NCBI RefSeq assembly: GCF_018130545.1
Contig: NZ_JAFCKF010000001.1
Coordinates: 682,001-746,000, forward strand
DNA from: Bradyrhizobium tropiciagri
Lineage (GTDB): Bacteria > Pseudomonadota > Alphaproteobacteria > Rhizobiales > Xanthobacteraceae
Reading direction: 5' to 3'
Length of the DNA: 64,000 nucleotides
In this document: positions 54,301-63,657 of the stretch, piece after piece
Numbering within the stretch: the stretch's first letter is position 1
Layout of the letters: the number at the start of each line of letters is the position of its first letter
Program-made: the position numbers and the translations under genes
The notes under the pieces: model-generated
What the model saw: the letters and a program-made list of their open reading frames with translations, nothing else
Database searches by the model: none
Told to the model about the DNA's origin: nothing

Positions 54301-55683
54301 ATGGAGACACAATCAGCAACCTCTGCGCCATCGGGCCCCGCCGCACGCCTGCGCGGCCTCGTTGCGCGGCTGCTCGGCGGCACCAAGGAGGCGTCGGTCA
54401 CCAAGCGCCTCGCCGGCATGATCTTCGTCATCCGCGTCATCAGCGCCGCCATCGCCTATCTCGCGCAGATCCTGCTGGCGCGCTGGATGAGCGGTTCGGA
54501 CTACGGCATCTACGTCTATGTCTGGACCTGGGTGCTGCTGCTCGGCAGCACCATGGATTTCGGCATCGCGCCGTCCTCGCAGAAGATCATTCCGGAGTAT
54601 CGCGCGCGCGGCGACCTCGCCGCATTGCGCGGCTTTCTCTCCGGCGGCCGCTGGGTGGTGCTTGCCGCGTCCAGCACGGTCGCGCTGCTGCTCGCCGGCG
54701 TGATCCATATCGCCTCGCCCTGGATCGACCCCAACGCAATCGTGCCGCTCTATATCGGCTGCCTGACCTTGCCGCCTTTCGTGGTCGCCAACACTCAGGA
54801 CGGCATCTCGCGCGCGCATGACTGGATGCAGCTCGGCCTGATGCCGCAATTCATCGTGCGGCAGGGATTGATCATCGCGCTGACCGCGGGCGCGCTGGCG
54901 CTCGGCCTCAATCTCGGCGCCACCGCTGCGATGATCGCGAGCGCCGCGGCGGTGTATATCGCAGCGATCGGCCAGATGATCGTGCTGAACCGCCGCCTTG
55001 CCGCCCATCACGGGGTGGGCGAGAAGACCTACGACATCAAAGGCTGGTTCGCGATCTCGCTGCCGATCATGCTGGTCGAGAGCTTCTATCTCTTGCTCGG
55101 TTACACCGACGTGCTGATGTTGCAGCAATTCCGCTCCTCCGAGGAAGTCGGCATCTATTTCGCCGTGGTGAAGACGCTGGCGCTGGTGTCGTTCGTGCAC
55201 TACGCGATGTCGGCGACGACCGCACACCGCTTCGCCGAGTACAACGCGCTCGGCGACAAGGACCGGCTGTCGGCCTATGTCGCGCACGCGATCAGCTGGA
55301 CGTTCTGGCCCTCGCTGCTCGCCACCATCGCCCTGCTCGCCTTCGGCAAGCCGCTGCTCTGGCTGTTCGGCCCGAAATTCGTCGACGGCTACAGCATCAT
55401 GTTCGTCGCCGCGATCGGGCTCGTGGTGCGCTCGGCGATCGGCCCGGTGGAGCGGCTCCTGAACATGCTCGGCCACCAGAGCATCTGCGCCACCGCCTAT
55501 GCGGTGTCGTTCTTCATGAATGTCGGGCTCTGCATCGCACTGGTCCCGCGTTACGGCGGCATGGGCGCCGCGGCTTCGACGTCGCTGTCGCTGACCTTCG
55601 AGACCATCCTGCTGTTCGTCGTGGTGCGTTCGCGCCTCGGCCTGCACGTGCTGGCGTTCGGGAAGCGGCGGCCGGCGGCATAG
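54301..55683 (+). CDS. Oligosaccharide flippase (Wzx-type membrane protein)
   Basis: 460 aa integral membrane protein of the polysaccharide-export flippase family with about 12-14 helices. VTKRLAGMIFVIRVISAAIAYL and ARWMSGSDYGIYVYVWTWVLLLG (start), ISLPIMLVESFYLLLGYTDVLML (about 250) and a C-terminal polytopic part support this. Such proteins translocate lipid-linked oligosaccharides across the inner membrane. No glycosyltransferase is adjacent, so the glycan is unknown. The ATG at 54301 is chosen; GTG and TTG codons just upstream are possible. Confidence 0.87.
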   Translation: METQSATSAPSGPAARLRGLVARLLGGTKEASVTKRLAGMIFVIRVISAAIAYLAQILLARWMSGSDYGIYVYVWTWVLLLGSTMDFGIAPSSQKIIPEYRARGDLAALRGFLSGGRWVVLAASSTVALLLAGVIHIASPWIDPNAIVPLYIGCLTLPPFVVANTQDGISRAHDWMQLGLMPQFIVRQGLIIALTAGALALGLNLGATAAMIASAAAVYIAAIGQMIVLNRRLAAHHGVGEKTYDIKGWFAISLPIMLVESFYLLLGYTDVLMLQQFRSSEEVGIYFAVVKTLALVSFVHYAMSATTAHRFAEYNALGDKDRLSAYVAHAISWTFWPSLLATIALLAFGKPLLWLFGPKFVDGYSIMFVAAIGLVVRSAIGPVERLLNMLGHQSICATAYAVSFFMNVGLCIALVPRYGGMGAAASTSLSLTFETILLFVVVRSRLGLHVLAFGKRRPAA

Positions 55684-55715
55684 CTTTCGGCCGAACGCGG
55701 TATATAATTGCCGCC

Positions 55716-56000
55716 ATGAGCGCCACCGAGCTGAAAGACCTGTTTGATCGCGTGCAGTCCTGGCCGAAGTCGGCGCAGGACGAATTGCTGTCGATGGCTA
55801 ACACGATCGAGAACGCATTGCGGGGCCACCAGCACGTCGCGTCCGAAGTCGAATTGCAGATCAGTGAAGCCGCGATCACGTCCATCGACGTCAAACCCGA
55901 CGCCGGCTCCGGCGCGGACGAGGATGACATCCTGGAGAGCATGAAGCGGCTGGTGGCTGGGCAGCGAAAGTCTGAGAAAGAGAGCGGGTCAGATGCCTGA
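55716..56000 (+). CDS. Small hypothetical protein, antitoxin-like N-terminus
   Basis: 94 aa, acidic. The N-terminal segment ATELKDLFDRVQSWPKSAQD and the following IENALRG resemble, from memory, short alphaproteobacterial proteins that accompany RelE/ParE-type toxins. No toxin gene follows: the next gene is on the other strand after a strong terminator. The C-terminal part is acidic and likely disordered (GSGADEDDILES). It could be an orphan antitoxin-like or regulatory protein. Confidence 0.65.
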   Translation: MSATELKDLFDRVQSWPKSAQDELLSMANTIENALRGHQHVASEVELQISEAAITSIDVKPDAGSGADEDDILESMKRLVAGQRKSEKESGSDA

Positions 56001-56031
56001 CGGCTAGCCCGGCGATCATCACATGGAAAGC

Positions 56032-56067
56032 AAAAGCCGGCCCTGATCCAATCAGGGCCGGCTTTTT
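56032..56067. terminator. Bidirectional Rho-independent terminator
   Basis: AAAAGCCGGCCCTGAT (56032-56047) and ATCAGGGCCGGCTTTT (56051-56066) form a perfect 16-bp stem with a 3-base loop and a U run on either strand. It separates the converging small-protein gene and the 3-hydroxybutyrate dehydrogenase gene. Confidence 0.95.
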
Positions 56068-56094
56068 CTTATGCCGACAAATCCGGCGCGCGGA

Positions 56095-56883
56095 TTACTC
56101 CGCGGTCCAGCCGCCATCGATCGAGAGATTGGCGCCGGTGATCTGCGCGGCATCGTCGCCGCACAGGAACAGCGCGAGCGCTGCGACCTGCTCCGAGGTC
56201 ACGAACTCCTTGGTCGGCTGGGCGGCGAGCAGCACGTCCTTGATGACCTGCTCCTTGGTCATGTTGCGCGCCTTCATGGTCTCCGGAATCTGGTGCTCGA
56301 CCAGCGGCGTCCAGACATAGCCCGGCGAGATGCAGTTGCAGGTGATCTTGAACTGCGCGAGCTCGAGGGCTGCGGTCTTGGTCAGGCCGGCGATGCCGTG
56401 CTTGGCCGAGACATAGGCCGACTTGAACGGCGAGGCGACCAGCGAGTGCGCCGAAGCCGTGTTGATGATGCGGCCCCAACCGCGCTTCTTCATGCCGGGC
56501 ACCGCGGCACGGATGCCGTAGAACGCCGAAGACAAATTGATCGCGATGATCGCTTCCCACTTCTCCGGCGGGAATTCCTCGATCGGCGACACGAACTGGA
56601 TGCCGGCATTGTTGACGAGAATGTCGACCGAGCCGAAGGTCTTCTCGCCGAGCGCGATCATGTCGGCGATCTCGGCCGGCTTGGTCATGTCGGCCGGCGA
56701 ATAGGCCGCCTTGACCTTGAAGTCGGTCTCGATGCCGGAGCGTTCCTTCTCGATGTCGGCCGGAACGCCCATGCCGTTGAGAACGATGTTGGCGCCGGCG
56801 CCGGCGAAGGCGCGCGCGTAAGCCAATCCGATGCCGCTGGTCGAGCCGGTCACAACGGCGGTCTTGCCTGTCAACGTACCCAT
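56095..56883 (-). CDS. 3-hydroxybutyrate dehydrogenase
   Basis: 262 aa SDR oxidising (R)-3-hydroxybutyrate to acetoacetate, used in polyhydroxybutyrate turnover. The nucleotide motif TGSTSGIG, NNAGIQ, Ser144, Tyr157 and Lys161 (YVSAKHG) are present. The segments GIQFVSPIEEFPPEKWEAII and HSLVASPFKSAYVSAKHGIAG are typical of bacterial BDH. It overlaps the patatin gene by one base (TAATG), so the two are translationally coupled, which suggests a shared role in PHB or lipid metabolism. Confidence 0.93.
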   Translation of the reverse strand: MGTLTGKTAVVTGSTSGIGLAYARAFAGAGANIVLNGMGVPADIEKERSGIETDFKVKAAYSPADMTKPAEIADMIALGEKTFGSVDILVNNAGIQFVSPIEEFPPEKWEAIIAINLSSAFYGIRAAVPGMKKRGWGRIINTASAHSLVASPFKSAYVSAKHGIAGLTKTAALELAQFKITCNCISPGYVWTPLVEHQIPETMKARNMTKEQVIKDVLLAAQPTKEFVTSEQVAALALFLCGDDAAQITGANLSIDGGWTAE

Positions 56884-58064
56884 TATCGGTCGCTCCTATT
56901 TGCTTGCGGGGGAGTGGGTTCATCCCCCGTGAGGTCGTAAGTCACCATGGTTTCCCCGGACTGTGGCCGTTCTAGCCATTCTTTGTGACGCATCGACAAA
57001 TGCACGTCGCGCACGCCGGCGCCCCAGTGCTCGACCATCGCAACATGGGAGAAGTCGTAGTCCTTCGATGAGCTCTCGTAATTCTTGCTCTTGTAGATCA
57101 GGTGAACCACCGTGACGGTGTTCTCCTTCGACGCCTTGCGCAGCAGCTCGACCGACGGATCGTTCTTCAGATAATCCGGCAGCTTGCCGATCAGGTCGCG
57201 CACCGCCATGCGCGCGTTGTGGACCTGCTTGTTCTTGTCGGTATTCATCCGCGTCCGGCTGGAATAGCGGATGTCCTTTTCGCGCTCGGCGGCCTCCAGC
57301 AGCGTCTCCGGCAACGGTCCGCGGGCGCTGAACAAATCGACCTGGAAGATCAGGAGATCGCGGCTGGTCTCCTCGTCGAGCACGAAGTCGAGCGGAGTGT
57401 TGGAGGCGATGCCGCCGTCCCAGTAATGCTCGCCCTCGATCACGACGGCGGGAAAGCCCGGCGGCAGCGCGCCCGAGGCCATGATGTGCTCGGGGCCGAT
57501 TTTCTTGCCGAGCTTCTTGAACTCATAATTGTCGAAATAGCGGAAATTGCCCGAGGTGACGCCAACCGCGCCGACCGACAGCCGCGTCTTCAGGTCGTTG
57601 ATGCGATCGAAGTCGACGAGTCGCTCCAGCGTCTTCTTCAAGGGCGCGGTGTCGTAATAGCTCAGCGATTGCGAGCTGCCGGGCGGCCACAGCGGCGCCG
57701 GCGGAATCCGCGGCGTGAAGAAGCCCGGCACGCCGAAGGTCGCGATGATGGCGGCAGAGGTCTCGTTGAACAGCGAGCGGGCGCGTTCATGGTTCGAGAC
57801 CGGATTCCACGGCACCGGCGCCGACACCATCTCCCAGAATTCCTTCAGCTTCGGCACGCGCTTGTCGGGCTCGTTGCCGGCAATGATCGCGGCATTGATG
57901 GCGCCGATCGAGATGCCGGCGATCCATTCCGGTTCGAAGCCCGCATGGCAGAGCGCCTGAAAGGCGCCGGCCTGATAGGAGCCGAGCGCACCGCCGCCCT
58001 GAAGAACCAGCACACGCTGCGCTTGCGCGGGCGTCGAGGCCGGCGCGGAATCCGAAGTATCCAT
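56883..58064 (-). CDS. Patatin-like phospholipase (DUF3734 group)
   Basis: 393 aa lipid acyl hydrolase. The oxyanion-hole motif GGGALGSYQAG (about 23-33), the nucleophile Ser52 in GISIG, and Asp216 in DGGIASN make a complete Ser-Asp dyad. The C-terminal half (about 230-390), with SSRTRMNTDKNKQ and HWGAGVRDVHLSMRHKEWL, matches the DUF3734 extension. It is probably peripheral to membranes or granules. Its stop codon overlaps the start of the 3-hydroxybutyrate dehydrogenase gene. The physiological lipid is unknown. Confidence 0.92.
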   Translation of the reverse strand: MDTSDSAPASTPAQAQRVLVLQGGGALGSYQAGAFQALCHAGFEPEWIAGISIGAINAAIIAGNEPDKRVPKLKEFWEMVSAPVPWNPVSNHERARSLFNETSAAIIATFGVPGFFTPRIPPAPLWPPGSSQSLSYYDTAPLKKTLERLVDFDRINDLKTRLSVGAVGVTSGNFRYFDNYEFKKLGKKIGPEHIMASGALPPGFPAVVIEGEHYWDGGIASNTPLDFVLDEETSRDLLIFQVDLFSARGPLPETLLEAAEREKDIRYSSRTRMNTDKNKQVHNARMAVRDLIGKLPDYLKNDPSVELLRKASKENTVTVVHLIYKSKNYESSSKDYDFSHVAMVEHWGAGVRDVHLSMRHKEWLERPQSGETMVTYDLTGDEPTPPQANRSDR

Positions 58065-58169
58065 TCGTAACCGTTCGGTCAGAAATGACGTGAGCCGCAC
58101 CGTGGCGGCTGTTCGCAGCCGCGTCAATCAGCGAGATGAAGGGGTTAGATCACGCGGAATTTATCGAAA

Positions 58170-58667
58170 TCAGGTTGCCGCCAAAATGAGCGTCCAGAAC
58201 ACCTTGTACTTGGTGTTGGGAGCATAGACGGCCGCGATGCCCATTTTTGTGACACCGCTTTTGAGCATGTTGGCCTTGTGCGGCGGTGAATCGCGCCAGC
58301 CCGAAAAGGCTTCCGCCAGCGTGTGATAGCCGGCCGAGATGTTCTCGACCGCGATGGTTGCGGGATAGCCGCCGGCCTCCAGCCGCTTGCCGAGCGGGGC
58401 CTTGACGTCATGGTCCATCTTGTTGCGGGCCGCCATCGCCTGCGATTGCTGCTCGGCGAGCCTGGTCAGGTCCGGATCCACCACGACGGTGCCAAGGCCG
58501 TTGTTCTGGCGGTATTGCGAGAACATGATCGCGGCGGCCTGGCTGTCCAGCACGGCGCCGGGCTGCGCCATGTTGAGATACATGGCCGGTTCTTCCGGGA
58601 TTTTGGTGTCCGTGCCGCAGCCGGCAAGCACCAGAAGCCCGAACAGGGCGACCGTCGTCCGTTTCAC
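58170..58667 (-). CDS. CAP-domain (SCP-like) lipoprotein
   Basis: 165 aa. The signal peptide ends in the lipobox VLAGC near residue 17, so the protein is likely lipid-anchored. The CAP/SCP domain (about 45-160) shows FSQYRQNNGLGTVVVDPDL, HDVKAPLGKRLEAGGY, AGYHTLAEAFSGWRDSPPHKANML and KYKVFWTLILA, all characteristic of bacterial CAP proteins. The function of such periplasmic proteins is not established. It starts with GTG at 58667. Confidence 0.87.
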   Translation of the reverse strand: MKRTTVALFGLLVLAGCGTDTKIPEEPAMYLNMAQPGAVLDSQAAAIMFSQYRQNNGLGTVVVDPDLTRLAEQQSQAMAARNKMDHDVKAPLGKRLEAGGYPATIAVENISAGYHTLAEAFSGWRDSPPHKANMLKSGVTKMGIAAVYAPNTKYKVFWTLILAAT

Positions 58668-58757
58668 AGGTGAAAACCCCCAAGGTTGGCCCGCCGTTGT
58701 TGCATACCAACCGTGGCTGAATGGTGAACAGGGGCTAACTTTTGGCCAGCAAAGGCC

Positions 58758-58854
58758 GTCATTCCGGGGCGATGCGGTAGCATCGAACCCGGAATCTCGG
58801 GACTCCGGGTCTCGGGATTCCAGGTCTCGTGCTTCCGCAGGATCCCGGAATGAC
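58758..58854. repeat. Inverted repeat (GTCATTCCGGG family)
   Basis: GTCATTCCGGG (58758-58768) and CCCGGAATGAC (58844-58854) form perfect 11-bp outer arms. Between them CGGAATCTCGGGACTCCG and several CGGGTCTCGGGATTCC-like repeats lie. It is placed in the gap between the CAP lipoprotein and the cysA gene. Confidence 0.7.
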
Positions 58855-58877
58855 AGTGGTTGAAACCGTAGCCCGAC

Positions 58878-59924
58878 TTATTGCGCGGCAAAGATCCGGT
58901 AGCGGCGGGGCTGCAGCGAGACGATTTCGCCGGCCTGCAATTCGCGGTCGCGGGGGGCGTCGATCTCGATCACGGTCTTGCCCTCGCTGCCCGACAGGGC
59001 GACCTCGGCGCGCTGGATCGGACCGAACGAGCGGACATGCCGGATGGCACCTTCCAGCGCGCCGGTTCCGGCCGGACCGACCGCCATGTCATGACGGCGG
59101 ACGAACAACTTGGCCGCGCCGGACGCGGCGCCGAGTGCCGGAATGTTCAGCGGACGGCCGTCCAGCCGCACCGCATCGCCGGCGACATCGACCGGCAGCA
59201 CGATGGATTCGCCGATGAAGCCGTGCACGAAGGCGGTCGCCGGATTGTCGTAGACATCGCCCGGCGAGCCGATCTGCTCGATCTTGCCCTTGTCCATGAC
59301 GACGACGCGGTTGGCGACTTCGAGTGCCTCTTCCTGGTCGTGGGTGACGAAGATCGAAGTGACGTGGATCTCGTTGTGCAGCGAGCGCAGCCATTGCCGC
59401 AGTTCCTTGCGCACCTTGGCATCGAGCGCGCCGAACGGCTCGTCGAGCAGCAGGATGCGCGGCTCGATCGCCAGCGCGCGCGCCAGCGCGATGCGCTGAC
59501 GCTGGCCGCCGGACAATTGACTGGGATAGCGGTTGGCGAGCCAATCGAGCTGCACCAGATCGAGCAGGTTCTTGACGCGGGCGCGGATCGTCGCCTCGTC
59601 CTTGCGGATCGCGCGCGGCTGCACGCGCAGGCCGAAGGCGACATTCTCGAACACCGTCATGTGGCGGAACAGCGCATAGTGCTGGAACACGAAGCCGACC
59701 TGACGCTCGCTGGCGCCGCGCGACAGCGCATTCTCGCCATCGATCGCGACCTCGCCCGAGTCGGGCCAGTCGAGCCCTGCGATGATCCGCAGCAGCGTGG
59801 TCTTGCCGGAGCCGGACGGGCCGAGCAACGCGAGCAGCTCGCCGTCGGCGACCTTGAGATCGACATTGTCGAGCGCGGCGAAGCTGCCGAACCGCTTTAC
59901 GATATTCTTGACTTCAATCGCCAT
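58878..59924 (-). CDS. cysA: Sulfate ABC transporter ATPase
   Basis: 348 aa ATPase of the sulfate/thiosulfate importer. Walker [14 protein letters not shown] (about 35-47), the signature [15 protein letters not shown] (about 134), Walker [13 protein letters not shown] and the switch His ([10 protein letters not shown]) are present, and the C-terminal regulatory TOBE-like domain (about 240-348) follows. Its ATG at 59924 overlaps the end of cysW by 11 bases. It is the last gene of the sbp-cysT-cysW-cysA operon. Confidence 0.95.
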   Translation of the reverse strand: MAIEVKNIVKRFGSFAALDNVDLKVADGELLALLGPSGSGKTTLLRIIAGLDWPDSGEVAIDGENALSRGASERQVGFVFQHYALFRHMTVFENVAFGLRVQPRAIRKDEATIRARVKNLLDLVQLDWLANRYPSQLSGGQRQRIALARALAIEPRILLLDEPFGALDAKVRKELRQWLRSLHNEIHVTSIFVTHDQEEALEVANRVVVMDKGKIEQIGSPGDVYDNPATAFVHGFIGESIVLPVDVAGDAVRLDGRPLNIPALGAASGAAKLFVRRHDMAVGPAGTGALEGAIRHVRSFGPIQRAEVALSGSEGKTVIEIDAPRDRELQAGEIVSLQPRRYRIFAAQ

Positions 59925-60876
59925 CGGGCACCTCTGCCTCGTCGAGCCGTCGCTCGAGAATGGTTTTCGCCACCAGCGTGATCAGCGCCAGCATCGCGAG
60001 CAGCGATGCGATCGCGAACGACGCGACGAACTGGTATTCGTTGTAGAGAATCTCGACCAGCAGCGGCATCGTGTTGGTCTCGCCGCGGATGTGGCCTGAC
60101 ACCACCGACACCGCGCCAAACTCGCCCATCGCGCGCGCATTGCAAAGCAGGACGCCGTAGAGCAGGCCCCATTTGATGTTGGGCAGCGTGACGCGGAAGA
60201 AGGTCTGCAAGCCGGAGGCGCCGAGCGAGATCGCGGCCTCCTCCTCCTGGGTGCCCTGCTCCTGCATCAGCGGGATCAGCGCGCGCGCCACGAACGGGAA
60301 GGTCACGAAGATCGTCGCCAGCGCGATGCCGGGCACCGCAAACAGGATGTGGACATTATGCGCCTGCAGCCACGGCCCAAAATAGCCCTGCGCACCGAAC
60401 AAGAGCACGAAGACCAAGCCCGAGATCACGGGCGAGACCGAGAACGGCAAGTCGATCAGCGTGATCAGGAAGGTCTTGCCGGTGAATTCGAACTTAGAGA
60501 TCGCCCAGGCCGCGATCACGCCGAACACGAGATTGACCGTCACCGAGATCGCTGCGACCAACAGCGTCAGCTTGATCGCGGCGAGCGCCTCGGGCTCGGC
60601 CAACGCCGCGAAATAGGCGACGACGCCTTTCGAGAACGCCGACGCGAATACGACGACCAGCGGCAGCACGACGAAGACGCTGAGGAAGGTGATCGCGAGC
60701 GCGATGATGACCAGGCGGATCGGGCCCGGCTCCGTGCGCGGATCGCGCCGCGCCGTGACCGGCTCGGCACGCACGATCTCGAGCCGCGGCGCCGGTGCGG
60801 CAACGCTGACATCGGTCGTGGGCGCGTAGGTCCGCAGCTGCGGCGTCGAGGTCACCAATCCCGTCTGCATCGACAT
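59914..60876 (-). CDS. cysW: Sulfate ABC transporter permease CysW
   Basis: 320 aa inner-membrane permease with about six helices. A N-terminal cytoplasmic extension (about 1-50) precedes the membrane domain. The EAA loop ([31 protein letters not shown], about 202-230) is the contact site for CysA. It forms the channel with CysT. The ATG at 60876 has GAGG about 7 bases upstream and starts 9 bases after the cysT stop. The end overlaps cysA. Confidence 0.94.
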   Translation of the reverse strand: MSMQTGLVTSTPQLRTYAPTTDVSVAAPAPRLEIVRAEPVTARRDPRTEPGPIRLVIIALAITFLSVFVVLPLVVVFASAFSKGVVAYFAALAEPEALAAIKLTLLVAAISVTVNLVFGVIAAWAISKFEFTGKTFLITLIDLPFSVSPVISGLVFVLLFGAQGYFGPWLQAHNVHILFAVPGIALATIFVTFPFVARALIPLMQEQGTQEEEAAISLGASGLQTFFRVTLPNIKWGLLYGVLLCNARAMGEFGAVSVVSGHIRGETNTMPLLVEILYNEYQFVASFAIASLLAMLALITLVAKTILERRLDEAEVPDGD

Positions 60877-60885
60877 TCTTGAGCC

Positions 60886-61725
60886 TCAATGCACGGGAAT
60901 GCGGGCCTGCGCCCAGCGCTGCAGCCGGTTGATCAGGAAGATGATCAGGAACGAGGCCACCAGCATCACGACCGCGATCGCGGTGGCATCGGCGTAGCGG
61001 AATTCGGACAGCCGGATCACGATCAACAGCGGTGCGATCTCGGAGACATTGGGCAGGTTGCCGGCGATGAAGATCACCGAACCGTATTCGCCGATGGCGC
61101 GGGCGAAGGCCAACGCAAAGCCGGTGAGCAGCGCCGGAATCAAACTCGGCAGGATGACGCGAAACACTGTGTGCCAGCGGTTGGCGCCGAGGCTCGCCGC
61201 GGCTTCCTCGATCTCGGGATCGAGATCGATCAGCACCGGCTGCACCGTGCGCACCACGAAGGGAATGCCGATGAAGATCATCGCGATGAAGATGCCGATC
61301 GGCGTGAACGCGACCTTGATGCCGAGCTCGGCGAGCGGCGCGCCGAGCCAACCCTTTTGCGCAAACAGCTGTGTCAGCGCGACGCCGGCGACCGCCGTCG
61401 GCAAGGCAAAGGGAATATCGACGATGGCGTCGAACAGCCGCCGGCCCGGAAAGCGATAGCGCACCAGCGCCCAGACGATGATGGTGCCCATCACCAGATT
61501 GACGCAGGCGGCCGCAAACGACAGCCCGAACGAAATCTTCAGCGCATTCAGGGTACGGCGGCTGGTGACGATGCCCCAGAACTGATCGAGGCTGAGCTCG
61601 AACGTCTTGAGGAACAGCGCGGCCAACGGAATCAGGATGATGACGGAGAGCCATGTCAGGGTCAGTCCCATGGTGAGACCGAACCCCGGCAACGTACTGC
61701 GTCGTGCGACCGCTGTGCTCACCAT
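60886..61725 (-). CDS. cysT: Sulfate ABC transporter permease CysT
   Basis: 279 aa permease with about six helices (residues 15-270). The EAA loop is EIEEAAASLGANRWHTVFRVILPSLIPALLTG (about 166-197). It pairs with CysW. Its start codon follows a GGGGGG-like site 12 bases after the binding-protein stop. The protein is also called CysU in some genomes. Confidence 0.94.
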   Translation of the reverse strand: MVSTAVARRSTLPGFGLTMGLTLTWLSVIILIPLAALFLKTFELSLDQFWGIVTSRRTLNALKISFGLSFAAACVNLVMGTIIVWALVRYRFPGRRLFDAIVDIPFALPTAVAGVALTQLFAQKGWLGAPLAELGIKVAFTPIGIFIAMIFIGIPFVVRTVQPVLIDLDPEIEEAAASLGANRWHTVFRVILPSLIPALLTGFALAFARAIGEYGSVIFIAGNLPNVSEIAPLLIVIRLSEFRYADATAIAVVMLVASFLIIFLINRLQRWAQARIPVH

Positions 61726-61737
61726 CCCCCCTGTCGA

Positions 61738-62727
61738 TCAGTTCTTGTAGATCTGATCGAAGATGCCGCCCTCGGCGAAGTGCTCCTTCTGCGCCTTGGC
61801 CCAACCACCGAAAACGTCATCGATGGTGAAAAGTTCAACCTTGGCGAAGGACTTTTCGTACTCCTTGGCGATCTCGGGATCGCGCGGCCGGTAGGAGTTG
61901 CGCGCGGCGATCTCCTGGCCTTCCTTGGTGTACCAATACTTCAGATAGGCTTCGGCGACGGCGCGGGTGCCCTTTTGATCGGCAACCTTGTCGACCACGG
62001 CGACCGGCGGCTCGGCGAGGATCGACTGCGGCGGTGCCACGATCTCGAACTTGTCCGCGCCGAATTCACGCAGCGCCAGGAAGGCCTCGTTCTCCCACGC
62101 CAGCAGCACGTCGCCGACGCCGCGCTCGACGAAGGTCACGGTCGAGCCGCGCGCGCCGGTGTCGAGCACCGGAACGTTCTGGTAGAGGTCGGCGACGAAT
62201 TTCTTCGCCTTGTCGGCTGAACCGAACTTCTTCTGCGCGTAGCCCCAGGCCGCGAGGTAATTCCAGCGCGCGCCACCCGAGGTCTTCGGGTTCGGCGTGA
62301 TCACCGCGACGCCGGGCTTGATCAGATCGTCCCAATCCTTGATGCCCTTCGGATTGCCCTTGCGTACCAGGAACACGATGGTCGAGGTGTAGGGTGAGGA
62401 ATTGAGCGCAAGGCGCTTCTGCCAGTCCGCGGCAATCAGACCCTTGCCGGCGATCGCGTCGATGTCATAGGCCAGCGCCAGCGTGACGACATCGGCCTGC
62501 AATCCGTCGATCACCGAACGCGCCTGCGAGCCCGAACCGCCATGTGACTGCTTGATCTCGACGCTCTTGCCGGTGTCCTTCTGATAGGCCGCCGCGAATG
62601 CCTTGTTGAAATCGACATAGAGCTCGCGCGTCGGATCGTAGGACACGTTGAGCAGCGAAATGTCAGCCGCGAAGGCCGAGCTCGCCCACAACAATCCCAC
62701 GACCAGCGGCAGCAAACGACGGATCAT
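61738..62727 (-). CDS. Sulfate-binding periplasmic protein
   Basis: 329 aa. A signal peptide (about 1-21, cleavage at AFA-AD) is followed by [22 protein letters not shown], the opening of Sbp/CysP proteins, with sulfate-contacting segments [17 protein letters not shown] and [21 protein letters not shown]. It captures sulfate or thiosulfate for CysTWA. Sbp and CysP cannot be told apart here. ATG at 62727 is preferred for GGAG 6 bases upstream; ATG at 62739 is possible. It is the first gene of the uptake operon. Confidence 0.93.
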   Translation of the reverse strand: MIRRLLPLVVGLLWASSAFAADISLLNVSYDPTRELYVDFNKAFAAAYQKDTGKSVEIKQSHGGSGSQARSVIDGLQADVVTLALAYDIDAIAGKGLIAADWQKRLALNSSPYTSTIVFLVRKGNPKGIKDWDDLIKPGVAVITPNPKTSGGARWNYLAAWGYAQKKFGSADKAKKFVADLYQNVPVLDTGARGSTVTFVERGVGDVLLAWENEAFLALREFGADKFEIVAPPQSILAEPPVAVVDKVADQKGTRAVAEAYLKYWYTKEGQEIAARNSYRPRDPEIAKEYEKSFAKVELFTIDDVFGGWAKAQKEHFAEGGIFDQIYKN

Positions 62728-62925
62728 TTCGGTCTCCATTCAACCTGAGAATGTCAGGGAACACGTCAGACATAACTCACGGTGAAGTGGCCTGAAGTCA
62801 ACGAAACCGGTTTTCTTTGTTTTCAGCGGCGCAGCGCGCTTGTGCTACGAAGCCGCCGCGCCGCGAAGGCTTTGTCACGTCGCCAAATTGCGATGACTAT
62901 CATCGCGCCTTGGCCGGATCGCGCT

Positions 62926-63657
62926 CTACGACATCTTCATTGTGTGGATGCCGCACTCCGTCTTCGCGCGGCCACGCCAGCGGCCGTCGCGGGCATCCTC
63001 GCCGGCAGCAGCCCGGCTCGAGCAAGGCATACACCCGACCGACTGATATCCCGATGCGACAAGAGGATGCGGCGGCAGCTTGCCGAGCGCGTAGATCGCC
63101 TCGATCTCCTCGCGCGAGACATTGGCGAACGGATTGAATTTCAGCCTGGCGCCGTCGTCCTCGACGACGGGAATGTCGGCACGGGCACCGCCCTGGAATC
63201 GCTTGCGGCCGTTGATCCAGCCCGCGAACGGCTTCAGTGCGCGCGCCAGCGGCTCGACCTTGCGGATCCGGCAGCAAGCGTCGGGATCGCTGAACCACAA
63301 TTCGCGATCCGGATCGAGACGCGCCAGCGCCTGTTCGTCGGGCTTGATCGAGCGCACATCGGTGAGTCCGAGCGTCTTGATCAGCGTGTCGCGATAGGCC
63401 AGCGTCTCCTCGAACAGCCAGCCGGTGTCGAGGAAGACCACCGGGATCGCTGGATCGACATCCGCCATCACCTTGAGCAGCGCGGCAGATTCAGTGCCGA
63501 ACGACGACACCAGCGCCAAGCGCTCGCGTCCGACCGCCTCGAGCGCCGCCGCGATCACCTCGGCGGGCGATGCGGTGCGCAGCGCGCGATCAAGCGCATT
63601 GGCGGACGGCAATCCGCTTGCCTGCGCAGGCGCGAGCTCTGATGCAAGCGTGCTCAC
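62926..63657 (-). CDS. cysH: Adenylyl-sulfate (APS) reductase, CysH family
   Basis: 243 aa thiol-dependent reductase of assimilatory sulfate reduction. The cluster cysteines Cys128-Cys129 (DPDACCRIRKVEPL) and Cys209/Cys212 (SVGCMPCSS) mark the [4Fe-4S] type that uses APS, and the catalytic Cys235 is in TECGIH near the C-terminus. SSFGTESA (about 51-58) binds the nucleotide. It starts with GTG at 63657, which overlaps the DUF934 stop codon by 4 bases. Product sulfite would go to a sulfite reductase outside the window. Confidence 0.94.
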   Translation of the reverse strand: MSTLASELAPAQASGLPSANALDRALRTASPAEVIAAALEAVGRERLALVSSFGTESAALLKVMADVDPAIPVVFLDTGWLFEETLAYRDTLIKTLGLTDVRSIKPDEQALARLDPDRELWFSDPDACCRIRKVEPLARALKPFAGWINGRKRFQGGARADIPVVEDDGARLKFNPFANVSREEIEAIYALGKLPPHPLVASGYQSVGCMPCSSRAAAGEDARDGRWRGRAKTECGIHTMKMS

